Source of the DNA: Thermus thermophilus
GTDB taxonomy: Bacteria; Deinococcota; Deinococci; Deinococcales; Thermaceae
DNA: 64,000 nucleotides
Direction: 5' to 3'
Assembly (NCBI RefSeq): GCF_019974155.1
Contig: NZ_AP025158.1
Span: forward strand, 1,550,001 to 1,614,000
This document shows, piece after piece, positions 29,606 to 39,290 of the stretch (positions are counted from its first letter, which is position 1; every line of letters begins with the position of its first letter). The notes under the pieces are model-generated. The model did no database searches. It was given only the letters and a program-made list of their open reading frames with translations, and was not told the origin of the DNA. Both the position numbers and the translations under genes were made by a program.

Positions 29606-30520
29606 CCTTCGTGTGCTACCTCATAGCTCCACCCCGGCCATCCTGAGAAGCACCCGGCTACGTATGAGGTTGTGAACGAGCAGGATGAGATTCACCCGGG
29701 CCACCAGCCCCCAGTAGGACCGCGCTTCTATCCGATGAAGCCCCAAAGACCGCACCATCACGCTAAACCGCGTCTCAATCCAGTTCCGTACCCTCCCCAT
29801 CCACTCTTTCCATCCCGTCTCCACCACCGTTCCTCCCCTGACCCGATAGGGTGGCGTCTTGACCCCCTGGACCCAGCGAAAGCCCCGGTCCCCCAAGACC
29901 GCGGGCAGACCGTCCAGCAGGTCCCTCCCCCAGGTCTCCCGGGCATTCCCGGGGAGGATAGCCCAACGAAAAAAGAGGCCGCGCTCGTTCATCACCGGCA
30001 TGAGAACGTAGCCCGCGAAAGCCCCCAGGGGGCCCACCCCCACAGCGGCCTCAGGAAGGTCCAAGCCGTGAATCCGGTGGCCGTGGGCCAGGGGGATGGG
30101 TTTGAGGTCCACCACCTGCAGAAGACCTTGCCCTCCGGAGAGCCTTATGGCCAGGTGAGCCAACAACCCCTGAGCCTTCTGAAGGACCCGGTAGAAGCGG
30201 GAGAGGTGGGGGAGGGAGGGGAAGTAGGCCTTGAGGGTGGTCTTGGCGGCCAGGTAGCCTTTGGCGAGGTCCTGGCCTTGCAACAGGACGAAGATGGCGA
30301 GGGTCAAGAGCTCGGCCAGGGTGGCCTTCTGGTGCTTTTGCTTTGGGGGGAGCTTGAATCCTTGGGCCTGCAGGGCTTTCAGTTCGTCATCTACCCAGAC
30401 GTAGATAGCCACGAGAAGGGTCTCTGCGTCAAGATGGTAAAGGGGGTGCTCACGATCTTGCCGCATGGCACCCCCTCTTTTTTCACACCCCGGGGGTCCA
30501 GATCAAGTAGCACACGAAGG
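29606..30520. mobile_element. Complete insertion sequence (915 bp) between lysC and rsmC
   Basis: Terminal inverted repeats start CCTTCGTGTGCTAC at 29606-29619 and end with its exact complement GTAGCACACGAAGG at 30507-30520. CATT stands on both sides (29602-29605, 30521-30524), a possible 4-bp target duplication. One intact transposase gene fills the element. The family is uncertain; the DDE layout suggests an IS4/IS982-like group, but the ends do not begin with the ACCC typical of IS982. Confidence 0.88.
29621..30466 (-). CDS. DDE transposase of the insertion sequence
   Basis: The 281-residue protein has an N-terminal helical region (DELKALQAQGF...KATLAELLTLAIF) and a DDE catalytic core: Asp in LLQVVDLKPIPL, Asp in LGDRGFRW and Glu in NWIETRFSVMVRSL, the last followed by a YWGLVARVNLILLVHNL helix as in IS4/IS5/IS982 enzymes. 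ATG 30466 follows GAGGGGGTGCC. The frame is uninterrupted, so the element may still move. The gene is almost as long as the element. Confidence 0.88.
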   Translation of the reverse strand: MRQDREHPLYHLDAETLLVAIYVWVDDELKALQAQGFKLPPKQKHQKATLAELLTLAIFVLLQGQDLAKGYLAAKTTLKAYFPSLPHLSRFYRVLQKAQGLLAHLAIRLSGGQGLLQVVDLKPIPLAHGHRIHGLDLPEAAVGVGPLGAFAGYVLMPVMNERGLFFRWAILPGNARETWGRDLLDGLPAVLGDRGFRWVQGVKTPPYRVRGGTVVETGWKEWMGRVRNWIETRFSVMVRSLGLHRIEARSYWGLVARVNLILLVHNLIRSRVLLRMAGVEL

Positions 30521-30524
30521 CATT

Positions 30525-30552
30525 TGCCCCCTCCGCCCAAGGCCCTTATCCT
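30525..30552 (+). promoter_or_regulatory. rsmC-sigA promoter just outside the IS end
   Basis: TTGCCC (30525-30530), 16 nt, TATCCT (30547-30552), then 8 nt to the GTG start: a leaderless layout. The IS ends at 30520, only 4 bases before the -35-like box. Confidence 0.5.
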
Positions 30553-30560
30553 GGGAGGAC

Positions 30561-31688
30561 GTGAGCCTGACGCGGGAAGCCTACCACCGCCTCACCCCCC
30601 TTCCCCACCCCGGAGGCCGGCTCTTCGTCAAGCCCGGGGCCCGGGGGTACCGGGACCCGGTCTACGACCTCCTGCAGAAGACGGTGGAGCCCTTCGGCGA
30701 GCGGGCCTTGGACCTGAACCCCGGGGTGGGCTGGGGAAGCCTCCCCTTGGAGGGGAAGATGGCGGTGGAGCGGCTGGAGACCTCCCGGGCCGCCTTTCGC
30801 TGCCTCACGGCGAGCGGCCTCCAGGCCCGACTCGCCCTTCCCTGGGAGGCGGCGGCGGGAGCGTACGACCTCGTGGTCCTGGCCCTCCCCGCCGGGCGAG
30901 GGACGGCCTACGTCCAGGCGAGCCTCGTGGCCGCGGCCCGGGCCCTCCGGACGGGGGGACGGCTCTACCTTGCCGGGGACAAGAACAAGGGGTTTGAGCG
31001 CTACTTCAATGAGGCCCGGGCCCTTCTGGGCTACGGCGTGGTGGTGCGGCGGGAGGGGCCTTACCGGGTGGCCCTCCTAGAGAAGGAGAAGGAGGCCCCG
31101 CCCCTCCCCTCCCTCTGGCGGGCCTTTTCGGCCCGCATCCTGGGGGCGGAGTACACCTTCCACCACCTCCCCGGGGTCTTCTCGGCGGGGAAGGTGGATC
31201 CGGCCTCCCTGCTCCTCCTCGAGGCCCTGCAGGAACGCCTGGGGCCCGAGGGGGTCCGCGGCCGGCAGGTCCTGGACCTGGGGGCGGGCTATGGGGCCCT
31301 GACCCTGCCCCTCGCCCGGATGGGGGCGGAGGTGGTGGGGGTGGAGGACGACCTGGCCTCCGTCCTCTCCCTGCAAAAGGGCCTCGAGGCCAACGCCCTG
31401 AAGGCTCAGGCCCTCCACTCCGACGTGGACGAGGCCTTGACAGAGGAGGCCCGGTTTGACATCATAGTTACGAACCCCCCCTTTCACGTGGGGGGTGCGG
31501 TCATTCTGGATGTGGCCCAGGCGTTCGTGGACGTGGCGGCGGCCCGGCTCAGGCCGGGTGGCGTGTTTTTCCTTGTGTCCAACCCGTTCCTGAAGTACGA
31601 GCCTTTGCTGGAGGAGAAGTTCGGCGCCTTCCAGACCCTCAAGGTGGCCGAATACAAGGTCCTGTTCGCGGAAAAGCGAGGGAGGTGA
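30561..31688 (+). CDS. rsmC: 16S rRNA (guanine-N2)-methyltransferase RsmC
   Basis: The 375-residue protein has two tandem Rossmann halves: a degenerate N-terminal copy (LDLNPGVGWGSLPLE) and a catalytic C-terminal copy with VLDLGAGYGALTLPLA (SAM loop) and the NPPFHVG motif that flips guanine. The family methylates G1207 of 16S rRNA; the Thermus enzyme has been studied structurally. The GTG at 30561 gives the known N-terminus MSLTREAYHRL; open frame upstream runs into the insertion sequence. sigA follows after 3 bases. Confidence 0.95.
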   Translation: MSLTREAYHRLTPLPHPGGRLFVKPGARGYRDPVYDLLQKTVEPFGERALDLNPGVGWGSLPLEGKMAVERLETSRAAFRCLTASGLQARLALPWEAAAGAYDLVVLALPAGRGTAYVQASLVAAARALRTGGRLYLAGDKNKGFERYFNEARALLGYGVVVRREGPYRVALLEKEKEAPPLPSLWRAFSARILGAEYTFHHLPGVFSAGKVDPASLLLLEALQERLGPEGVRGRQVLDLGAGYGALTLPLARMGAEVVGVEDDLASVLSLQKGLEANALKAQALHSDVDEALTEEARFDIIVTNPPFHVGGAVILDVAQAFVDVAAARLRPGGVFFLVSNPFLKYEPLLEEKFGAFQTLKVAEYKVLFAEKRGR

Positions 31689-31691
31689 GCC

Positions 31692-32960
<1,269 letters not shown>

Positions 32961-32998
32961 GTCGCTTTCGCCAGAGGGGGGCCCCAAAGACGCCTCCC

Positions 32999-33826
32999 AT
33001 GGACGCCCACCTCCTCCTCCCTCTAGGCTTCGGCCTCCTCTCCGCCCTCACCTGGGGGGCCGGGGACTTCGGCGGCGGGATGGCCTCCCGCCGAGCCCAC
33101 GCCCAGGCCGTGGTCCTCTGGGTCTCCGGCATCGGCCTCCTCCTCTTCCTCCTCCTGGCCCAGGTCTTCGGGGAGGCGCCCCAAGGGCGGGACCTTCCCT
33201 ACGCCCTTTTGGGCGGGGCCTCCGGGGCCCTCGGCCTCCTCGCCTTTTACCGGGCCCTGGCCCACGGGGAGATGGGCCTCGCCGCCCCGGTGGCCGGGGT
33301 GGTGGGGACGGCGCTCCCCGTGGCCCTGGGGGCCCTCCTCGAGGGGTGGCCGGGCCTTTTCCCCGCCCTAGGCATGGGGCTGGGCCTCCTCGCGGTCTGG
33401 CTCGTCTCCCGGCCCGAAGGCCGGGCGCGCCCGGGGAACCTGGGCCTCGCCCTCCTCGCCGGCCTCGGCTTCGGCGGGTTCTACGCCTTCATGGACCGGG
33501 TGGAGGGGCTCTTCTACCCCGCCGCCTGGGCCAAGCTCACCGCCTTCCTCCTGGTCCTCCCTGCCGCCCTCAGGGCCAGGCCCTGGCCTGGAGGACGCGA
33601 GGCCCCATGGGTCCTCCTCGCTGGCCTCGGGGACGCCGGGGGAAACCTCTTCTTCCTCCTCGCGGCCCAGGCCGGACGGCTGGACGTGGCGGCGGTCCTC
33701 TCCTCCTTCTACCCGGTCTTCACGGTGCTTCTGGCCTGGCTCGTCCTGAAGGAAAGGCTTTCCCGGGGGCGGCTTACGGGGGTGGGCTTGAGCCTCCTGG
33801 CCATGGCCCTCATCGCTTTGGGCTAG
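32999..33826 (+). CDS. EamA/DMT family transporter
   Basis: A 275-residue integral membrane protein with about ten helices in two EamA repeats (SALTWGAGDFGGGMASRR near the start; SFYPVFTVLLAWLVLKERLS near the end). The family exports metabolites or drugs; the substrate is not evident. It starts 38 nt after sigA with no obvious promoter. Its last 17 bases overlap the convergent LigT-like gene. Confidence 0.88.
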   Translation: MDAHLLLPLGFGLLSALTWGAGDFGGGMASRRAHAQAVVLWVSGIGLLLFLLLAQVFGEAPQGRDLPYALLGGASGALGLLAFYRALAHGEMGLAAPVAGVVGTALPVALGALLEGWPGLFPALGMGLGLLAVWLVSRPEGRARPGNLGLALLAGLGFGGFYAFMDRVEGLFYPAAWAKLTAFLLVLPAALRARPWPGGREAPWVLLAGLGDAGGNLFFLLAAQAGRLDVAAVLSSFYPVFTVLLAWLVLKERLSRGRLTGVGLSLLAMALIALG

Positions 33827-34315
33827 GGCCTAGGGGAAAGCGGGCCACCTCCACAAGCCCCTCCCCTTCGTCCCGCACCAAGGCCGCCTCCTTCACCAGG
33901 AAGGAGCGGCGGGGCGGGGGCGGGAGGCGTTCCGCCAGGGCCTTCGCCTCCTCCGGAGAGAGGCCCAGGGCCAGGGTCAGGTGGGGGATGTAGCTCGGCC
34001 CCTCAATCTCCTTGAGGGGGGGGCCAGGGGCTCCAGGGCGTGGTAGAGGCGCCGGAAGGCCCCGCCCCCGTAGGCCCGGAGGTAGACCACCCCCTGGGGG
34101 AAGAAGCCCCAGCCCCCCAGGCGAAGGCGAAAGGGAGGATGGCCCCGCAGGATGCCTTCCAGGGCGATCTTCAAGGCCTCCTCCTCGTAGGGCCAGTCAA
34201 AGGGCTGGCGGAGGTTGAGGTGGGGCGGGCCGAAGCCCTTGACCCCGTGGCGGGCCTGGAGCTCTTCCATGAACCGCCTCAGGTCCTCGGGCGGCCACAC
34301 CAGCACCCCGTACAC
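33810..34315 (-). pseudogene. thpR: LigT/ThpR family 2H phosphoesterase, frameshifted in a C8 run
   Basis: From GTG 34315 the frame gives VYGVLVWPPEDLRRFMEEL and the first 2H motif PHLNLRQPF; after a run of eight C (minus strand; 34023-34016) the rest (EIEGPSYIPHLTLALGLSPEEA, two pieces, then LVKEAALVRDEGEG) is in another frame, ending at 33810. One more C would restore a 168-residue protein with the second motif PHLTLAL. The family is RNA 2',3'-cyclic phosphodiesterase/2'-5' ligase. A TATACT -10 lies 6 nt before the GTG. Either a real frameshift, a slippage-corrected gene, or a base-calling error in the homopolymer. Confidence 0.8.
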
Positions 34316-34321
34316 GCCGCC

Positions 34322-34327
34322 AGTATA
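34322..34327 (-). promoter_or_regulatory. Leaderless -10 box TATACT before the LigT-like gene
   Basis: On the minus strand TATACT ends 6 nt before the GTG at 34315. A live promoter argues that the frameshifted gene is still transcribed. Confidence 0.55.
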
Positions 34328-34373
34328 CCGAAAGGCCTGGCGAAAACGATTCCAACCTTCCCGGGGCCTTGCC

Positions 34374-34601
34374 GTGGCCACGGTGGAGGCCAGGGGCGAG
34401 ACCGCCGCCTACTACGCCCGCTGCCACGGCGAGCAGGGCTTCTTGGCCTGGCTGGAGCAGCTTAAGGGCTTCCCCACCAAGGACCCCATCGTGCGGGCCA
34501 GCTGGAACCACCTCCTCATCCAAAACGACGGCTCCAAGAGGGTCCGCAACCCCACCTACACCCGCCAGGTCCTCCTGGCCACCCTGAACGCTCTCCAGTA
34601 A
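34374..34601 (+). CDS. Small unknown protein
   Basis: A 75-residue protein from GTG 34374 (VATVEARGETAAYYARCHGE then QGFLAWLEQLKGF...). It is mixed alpha/beta, soluble, with no recognised domain; composition and codon use look like real coding DNA. The upstream frame is open to 34215 but antisense to the LigT-like gene, so the GTG nearest to that divergent start is preferred; no clear -10 or ribosome-binding site is seen. A strong terminator follows. Confidence 0.5.
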   Translation: MATVEARGETAAYYARCHGEQGFLAWLEQLKGFPTKDPIVRASWNHLLIQNDGSKRVRNPTYTRQVLLATLNALQ

Positions 34602-34612
34602 AAGGCGCGAGC

Positions 34613-34643
34613 GCCCCGGGGGCAGGGTGCCCCCGGGGCCTTA
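34613..34643 (+). terminator. Intrinsic terminator before the Nudix gene
   Basis: A perfect 12-bp stem GCCCCGGGGGCA / TGCCCCCGGGGC (34613-34624, 34628-34639) with a GGG loop, then CTTAACAT. The following -10 box begins within its tail. Confidence 0.75.
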
Positions 34644-34647
34644 ACAT
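34642..34647 (+). promoter_or_regulatory. Leaderless -10 box TAACAT before the Nudix gene
   Basis: TAACAT ends 6 nt before the GTG at 34654, directly behind a terminator stem; no ribosome-binding site. Confidence 0.5.
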
Positions 34648-34653
34648 AAGGGG

Positions 34654-35142
34654 GTGGAGCGCACCTACCTCTACCGGGGCCGCATCCTGAACCTGGCCCT
34701 GGAAGGCCGTTACGAGATCGTGGAGCACAAGCCCGCGGTGGCGGTGATCGCCCTGAGGGAAGGGAGGATGCTCTTCGTGCGCCAGATGCGCCCCGCCGTG
34801 GGCCTCGCCCCCTTGGAGATCCCCGCGGGCCTCATAGAGCCCGGGGAGGACCCCTTGGAGGCGGCGAGGCGGGAGCTCGCCGAGGAAACCGGGCTCACGG
34901 GAGACCTCACCTACCTCTTCAGCTACTACGTCTCCCCCGGCTTCACCGACGAGAAGACCCACGTCTTTTTGGCGGAGAACCTCAAGGAGGTGGAGGCCAC
35001 CCCCGATGAGGACGAGGCCATAGAGGTGGTCTGGCTGGAGCCGGAAAGGGCCCTGGCCATGCACCAGAGGGGCGAGGTGGAGTTTTCCGCCACCGGGATC
35101 GTGGGGGTCCTCTACTACCATGCTTTTCTCCGAGGTCGCTGA
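34654..35142 (+). CDS. ADP-ribose pyrophosphatase (Nudix hydrolase)
   Basis: The 162-residue protein has the Nudix box GLIEPGEDPLEAARRELAEETGL (seen as GEDPLEAARRELAEETG, residues 69-85) and the ADP-ribose-specific Ser/Pro stretch YYVSPGFTDE behind it. It hydrolyses ADP-ribose to AMP and ribose-5-phosphate; the Thermus enzyme (Ndx4) is well studied. Its 3' end overlaps ribF by 23 bases. Confidence 0.93.
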   Translation: MERTYLYRGRILNLALEGRYEIVEHKPAVAVIALREGRMLFVRQMRPAVGLAPLEIPAGLIEPGEDPLEAARRELAEETGLTGDLTYLFSYYVSPGFTDEKTHVFLAENLKEVEATPDEDEAIEVVWLEPERALAMHQRGEVEFSATGIVGVLYYHAFLRGR

Positions 35143-36004
35143 CGTCCCCAAGGGCCCCAAGGTGGTGGCCGTGGGCTCCTTTGACGGGGTCCACCTTGGC
35201 CATCAGCACCTCCTCCACCAGGCCCTGGCCGAGGCCAAGCGCCTCCACCAGCCCCTCCTCGTCTACACCTTTGACCCTCCCACCAAGGTCTTCACCCGGG
35301 GGGAGGGCTTCCTTATGGACCTCACGGAAAAGGTGGAGGCCCTCAGGGCCCTTGGGGTGGAGCTGATCCTGGCGGTGCCCTTCAACGAGGAGTTCGCCAG
35401 AAGACCCCCGGAGGCCTTCCTGGAGGACCTAAGGGCCCTTCAGGCGAGCCGCATCTACGTGGGGGAGGACTTCCGCTTCGGCCGGGGCCGGGCGGGGGGC
35501 CCGGAGGCCCTGGAGCGGGTGGCCCCCACCCGGGTCGTCCCCCTCCTGAGCCTTGGGGGGGAGGCGGTGAAGAGTAGCCGCATCCGCGACCTCCTCAAGG
35601 AGGGGAAGGTGGAGGAGGCCCGCCACCTCCTGGGCCGGCCCTACGGGGCCTACGGGGTGGTGGTGGCGGGGGACAGGATGGGAAGGCGGCTTGGCTTTCC
35701 CACGGCCAACCTGGCCGTCCACCCCTTGAAGGTCCTTCCCCCCGGGGTCTACGCCGTGGAGGCGGAAGGAGCCTTTGGCCGCTACAAGGGGGTGGCCAAC
35801 GTGGGGACGCGGCCCACCCTGGGGGGGGAGGAAAGGCGCTTGGAGGTGCACCTTTTGGGCTTCGCCGGGGAACTTTACGGGGAGGAGATGCGGGTGCGCT
35901 TCCTCAAGCGCCTCCGGGAGGAGAGGCGCTTTCCCTCCCTCGAGGCCCTAAGGGCCCAGATCGCAGAGGACGTGGAGGCGGCCCGGGCCTACTTCGGGCT
36001 TTGA
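35120..36004 (+). CDS. ribF: Riboflavin kinase / FAD synthetase
   Basis: A 294-residue bifunctional enzyme. The N-terminal FAD-synthetase half has VGSFDGVHLGHQHLL and SSRIRDLLKEG; the C-terminal flavokinase half has GRRLGFPTANL and ANVGTRPTLGG. It makes FMN and FAD. Start ATG 35120 lies inside the Nudix gene, so translation is coupled. A hairpin element follows the stop. Confidence 0.96.
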   Translation: MLFSEVADVPKGPKVVAVGSFDGVHLGHQHLLHQALAEAKRLHQPLLVYTFDPPTKVFTRGEGFLMDLTEKVEALRALGVELILAVPFNEEFARRPPEAFLEDLRALQASRIYVGEDFRFGRGRAGGPEALERVAPTRVVPLLSLGGEAVKSSRIRDLLKEGKVEEARHLLGRPYGAYGVVVAGDRMGRRLGFPTANLAVHPLKVLPPGVYAVEAEGAFGRYKGVANVGTRPTLGGEERRLEVHLLGFAGELYGEEMRVRFLKRLREERRFPSLEALRAQIAEDVEAARAYFGL

Positions 36005-36009
36005 TCCCA

Positions 36010-36037
36010 CCCCATGCCGGCTTGCGCCGGAATGGGG
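36010..36037. repeat. Recurrent 28-nt hairpin element, copy 3
   Basis: CCCCATGCCGGC-TTGC-GCCGGAATGGGG, one mismatch, followed by TTT. It fills the whole space between convergent ribF and gcvPB and probably ends both transcripts. Confidence 0.78.
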
Positions 36038-36038
36038 T

Positions 36039-37463
36039 TTAGCCCTCGTCAAAGTAGGTGAGCTTCGGGCGCTTGTTGGCCCGAACCTCGTCCAGGCGGC
36101 GGACCGGGGTGGAGTAGGGGGCGTTTTCCAGCCACTCCTTGGGCCTTTGCAAAAGCTCCCCCATGGCCTCGGCGAAGGCCTCGAGGGTCTCCTTGGCCTC
36201 GGTCTCCGTGGGCTCCACCATGAGGGCCTCCTTGACGATCAGGGGGAAGTAGACCGTGGGGGGGTGGAAGCCGAGCTCCAAAAGCCCCTTGGCGAGGTCC
36301 AAAGCGCGGAAGCCCTGGGGGGGCTGGGCCACGAACTCGTGCATGGTGGGCCCGTCGTAGGGCACCCGGTAGCCCTTCTCCTTGAGGAGCTCCTTCAGGT
36401 AGCGGGCGTTGAGCACGGCGAGGGCCGCGGCCTTCTTAAGCCCCGGAAGCCCCAGGGTGCGGATGTAGGCCCAGGCCCGCACCAGGGCCAGGAAGTTCCC
36501 GTAGAAGCTCCGCACCCGGCCGATGCTCTTGGGCCGCCCGAAGTCCAGGTAGAAGCCCTCCTCCCCCCTGGCCACCAGGGGCACGGGGAGGTAGGGGGCG
36601 AGGTGGGCCTTCACCCCCACGGGGCCCGAGCCGGGGCCGCCCCCGCCGTGGGGCACGGTGAAGGTCTTGTGGAGGTTCAGGTGGACCACGTCAAAGCCCA
36701 TGTCCCCGGGCCTGGCCCAGCCCATGATGGCGTTCAGGTTGGCCCCGTCGTAGTAGAGCTGCACCCCGGCCTCCTTGGCCAGGCGGGAGATCTCCAGGAT
36801 GCGCCTCTCAAAGAGGCCCAGGGTGTTGGGGTTGGTGAGCATGATGGCGGCCACGTGGGGGCCGAGCTCGCGCTTTAGGGCCTCGAGGTCCACCTCCCCA
36901 TCGGGCCCCGAGGGCACCTCCCGCACCTGGTAGCCCGCCATGCTGGCGGTGGCGGGGTTGGAGCCGTGGGCGGAGTCCGGCACCAAGACCACCCGCCGCG
37001 TCCTCCCCTCCCCCCGGTCCTCGTGGTAGGCGCGGATGATCAGAATCCCCGTGAGCTCCCCGTGGGCCCCGGCGGCGGGCTCCAGGGTGATGGCGTCCAT
37101 GCCCGTGAGGGCCTTGAGGTACTCCCCGAGCTCCCACATGAGCCTTAAGGCCCCCTGGGCCGTCCCCGGGTCCTGGTAGGGGTGGAGGTCGGCAAAAAGC
37201 CGCGCCGCCTCCTCGTGGAGCTTGGGGTTGTACTTCATGGTGCAAGACCCCAAGGGGTAGAAGGTGGTGTCCACCCCCACCTGGCGGCGGGAAAGCCCGG
37301 TGTAGTGGCGCACCAGGGTGAGCTCGTCCACCTCGGGGAGGCGGGGCGGGACCTCCCGCAGGTGTTCCTTGGGGATCAGGTCCTCCGCCTTGGGCACCGC
37401 CTTCACCAGCTTGAGGCCGCGCCTTCCCTTCCGGCTCCGTTCAAAGATCAGGGGAAAGCTCAT
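36039..37463 (-). CDS. gcvPB: Glycine dehydrogenase (decarboxylating) subunit 2
   Basis: The 474-residue C-terminal half of split P-protein carries the PLP lysine in [18 protein letters not shown]. With GcvPA it decarboxylates glycine and passes the aminomethyl group to lipoyl-GcvH. Its ATG overlaps the gcvPA stop by 4 bases. Last gene of the gcvT-gcvH-gcvPA-gcvPB series. Confidence 0.97.
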   Translation of the reverse strand: MSFPLIFERSRKGRRGLKLVKAVPKAEDLIPKEHLREVPPRLPEVDELTLVRHYTGLSRRQVGVDTTFYPLGSCTMKYNPKLHEEAARLFADLHPYQDPGTAQGALRLMWELGEYLKALTGMDAITLEPAAGAHGELTGILIIRAYHEDRGEGRTRRVVLVPDSAHGSNPATASMAGYQVREVPSGPDGEVDLEALKRELGPHVAAIMLTNPNTLGLFERRILEISRLAKEAGVQLYYDGANLNAIMGWARPGDMGFDVVHLNLHKTFTVPHGGGGPGSGPVGVKAHLAPYLPVPLVARGEEGFYLDFGRPKSIGRVRSFYGNFLALVRAWAYIRTLGLPGLKKAAALAVLNARYLKELLKEKGYRVPYDGPTMHEFVAQPPQGFRALDLAKGLLELGFHPPTVYFPLIVKEALMVEPTETEAKETLEAFAEAMGELLQRPKEWLENAPYSTPVRRLDEVRANKRPKLTYFDEG

Positions 37464-38776
37464 GCCAAAACCTCCCTAAGGGCCTCCCGGAAGGCCAGGA
37501 GGTCCTCCTCCTCGTGAAGCTCGGTGGCGGCGAAGAGGGCAAGCCCCTCCCCGTACTCCTTGGGCACCGGGGTGGCCCCGTGGAAACCCCGTTCCGCCAA
37601 GGCCTTCCGCACCGCCTCGGGGTCCTTGGGGAGGGCCAGGGCGAACTCGTTGAAGAAGGGCCTGGGGGTGAAGGGCCTGACCCCCGGGACCTCCAGGAGG
37701 AGGGCGTGGAGCTTATGGGCCATCTCCACGCCCTTCAGGGCCACCTCCCTAAGCCCCTCGGGCCCCAAGGCCGCAAGGTACATGGCCCCCATGAGGGCGG
37801 TGAGCTGGGCGTTGGTGGTGATGTTGCTCTTGGCCTTGGCCCGCCTTATGTACTGCTCCCGGGCCTGGAGGGTGAGGAGGAAGCCCCGCCTTCCCTCCAC
37901 GTCCACGGTCTCGGAGACGAGCCTCCCCGGAAGCTGGCGCACGAAGGCCTTTTTGGTGGCGAGAAAGCCGAAGTGGGGGCCGCCGAAGCCCATGGGAAGG
38001 CCGAGGCTCTGCCCGTCCCCCACGGCGATGTCCGCCCCATAGGCCCCCGGGGGCTTGAGCACCCCCAAGGAGAGGGGATCGGCCACGGCCACGAGGAGCG
38101 CCCCTGCGCCGTGGGCCGCCTCGGCGAAGGGCCCAAGGTCCTCCAGGGCGCCCAGGAAGTTGGGGTTCTGGACCACCACCGCCCCCACCTCCTCCCCCAC
38201 CGCGGGCACGGGGGTCCTTCCCCCCTCCAGGTGGAGGGTCAAAAGCTTGGCCCCCACGGCCTCGAGGTAGGCCCGAAGCACCGCGCGGTACTCGGGGTGG
38301 ACCCCCTGGGAGACCAAAACCCCCATCCTCCCCGTCTCCCTGAGGGCGAGGAGGACCCCTTCGGCCAAGGCCGTGGCCCCGTCGTACATGGAGGCGTTGG
38401 CCACCTCCAGCCCCGTGAGCTCGGCGATCATGGTCTGGTATTCAAAGGTGGCCTGCAGAACCCCTTGGCTCACCTCGGGCTGGTAAGGGGTGTAGGCGGT
38501 GAGGAACTCCCCCCGCCCGGCCAGGGCCTGGACCACGGGGGGCACGTGGTGGCTCCTCACCCCCCCGCCCAGGAAGGCCTTGTGGGCGGGGAGGTTCTGG
38601 GCGGCGAGGCGCCTCAGCTCCTCCAGGACCTTCCACTCGGGCAGAGGCTCGGGAAGGTCTATGGGAGGGTTCAAGACCTCCTTGGGCAGGTGGGCGAAGA
38701 GGTCCTCCAGGGATTCCGCCCCCACCCGCCTGAGCATCTCCCGGATCTCCTCCTCCGTGTGGGGCGTGTAGTCCAT
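37460..38776 (-). CDS. gcvPA: Glycine dehydrogenase (decarboxylating) subunit 1
   Basis: A 438-residue N-terminal half of split P-protein, starting [20 protein letters not shown], with the family segments [18 protein letters not shown] and [20 protein letters not shown] (in pieces). Start ATG 38776; a six-codon longer start (38794) is less like the Thermus protein. A hairpin lies between it and gcvH. Confidence 0.96.
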   Translation of the reverse strand: MDYTPHTEEEIREMLRRVGAESLEDLFAHLPKEVLNPPIDLPEPLPEWKVLEELRRLAAQNLPAHKAFLGGGVRSHHVPPVVQALAGRGEFLTAYTPYQPEVSQGVLQATFEYQTMIAELTGLEVANASMYDGATALAEGVLLALRETGRMGVLVSQGVHPEYRAVLRAYLEAVGAKLLTLHLEGGRTPVPAVGEEVGAVVVQNPNFLGALEDLGPFAEAAHGAGALLVAVADPLSLGVLKPPGAYGADIAVGDGQSLGLPMGFGGPHFGFLATKKAFVRQLPGRLVSETVDVEGRRGFLLTLQAREQYIRRAKAKSNITTNAQLTALMGAMYLAALGPEGLREVALKGVEMAHKLHALLLEVPGVRPFTPRPFFNEFALALPKDPEAVRKALAERGFHGATPVPKEYGEGLALFAATELHEEEDLLAFREALREVLA

Positions 38777-38823
38777 GCTTCCATCCTCAAGCAAAACCCC
38801 AGGGCCATTTGCCCCGGGGCCAC

Positions 38824-38864
38824 AAAACGCCCTTCCCGCCCTAAGGCGCGGGCGAGGGAAGGGC
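38824..38864 (-). terminator. Hairpin between gcvH and gcvPA
   Basis: On the minus strand GCCCTTCCC / GGGAAGGGC (38864-38856 and 38837-38829) with an inner GGGC/GCCC stem, followed by GTTTTG. It looks like an intrinsic terminator or attenuator inside the gcv series; it would reduce gcvPAB relative to gcvTH. No glycine-riboswitch pattern is seen. Confidence 0.6.
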
Positions 38865-38885
38865 CTTTGGGACGCATCCTCTCCC

Positions 38886-39272
38886 CTAGGCCTCGCTTTC
38901 CAGGACCTCCTGGTAGCCCCCGGCGTCCAAGAGCTCGTCCAGGTCGCCCATGTCCCTGGGCTTCAGGCGGAAGATCCAGCCCTCCCCGTAAGGGTCCTGG
39001 TTGACGAGCTCAGGGGTCTTCTCCAGGGCGAGGTTGACCTCCACGATCTCCCCGGCCACGGGGGCGTAGATGTCGGAGGCGGTCTTGACGCTTTCCACCA
39101 CGGCCACGGCCTCGCCCTTCTCCACCGTCCGGCCCACCTCGGGTAGCTCCACGTAGACCACGTCCCCGAGGGCGTCTTGGGCGTAGTCGGTGATGCCGAC
39201 GAGCACCGTGTCCCCTTCGGGCAGGGCCCACTCGTGGGTCTTGGTGTAAAAGCGGTCCTTGGGTATGTCCAT
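38886..39272 (-). CDS. gcvH: Glycine cleavage H protein
   Basis: The 128-residue lipoyl carrier has the lipoylation motif with Lys in [23 protein letters not shown] 39272 starts [20 protein letters not shown]; four extra codons upstream are not conserved. It lies 18 nt after gcvT. Confidence 0.97.
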   Translation of the reverse strand: MDIPKDRFYTKTHEWALPEGDTVLVGITDYAQDALGDVVYVELPEVGRTVEKGEAVAVVESVKTASDIYAPVAGEIVEVNLALEKTPELVNQDPYGEGWIFRLKPRDMGDLDELLDAGGYQEVLESEA

Positions 39273-39290
39273 AGCGCCTCCCAACCCCCG

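Noticed and set aside
38777-38885. Possible glycine riboswitch before gcvPA
   Set aside because: The gap holds only a terminator-like hairpin; the tandem-aptamer conserved core was not found, nor is there one before gcvT.
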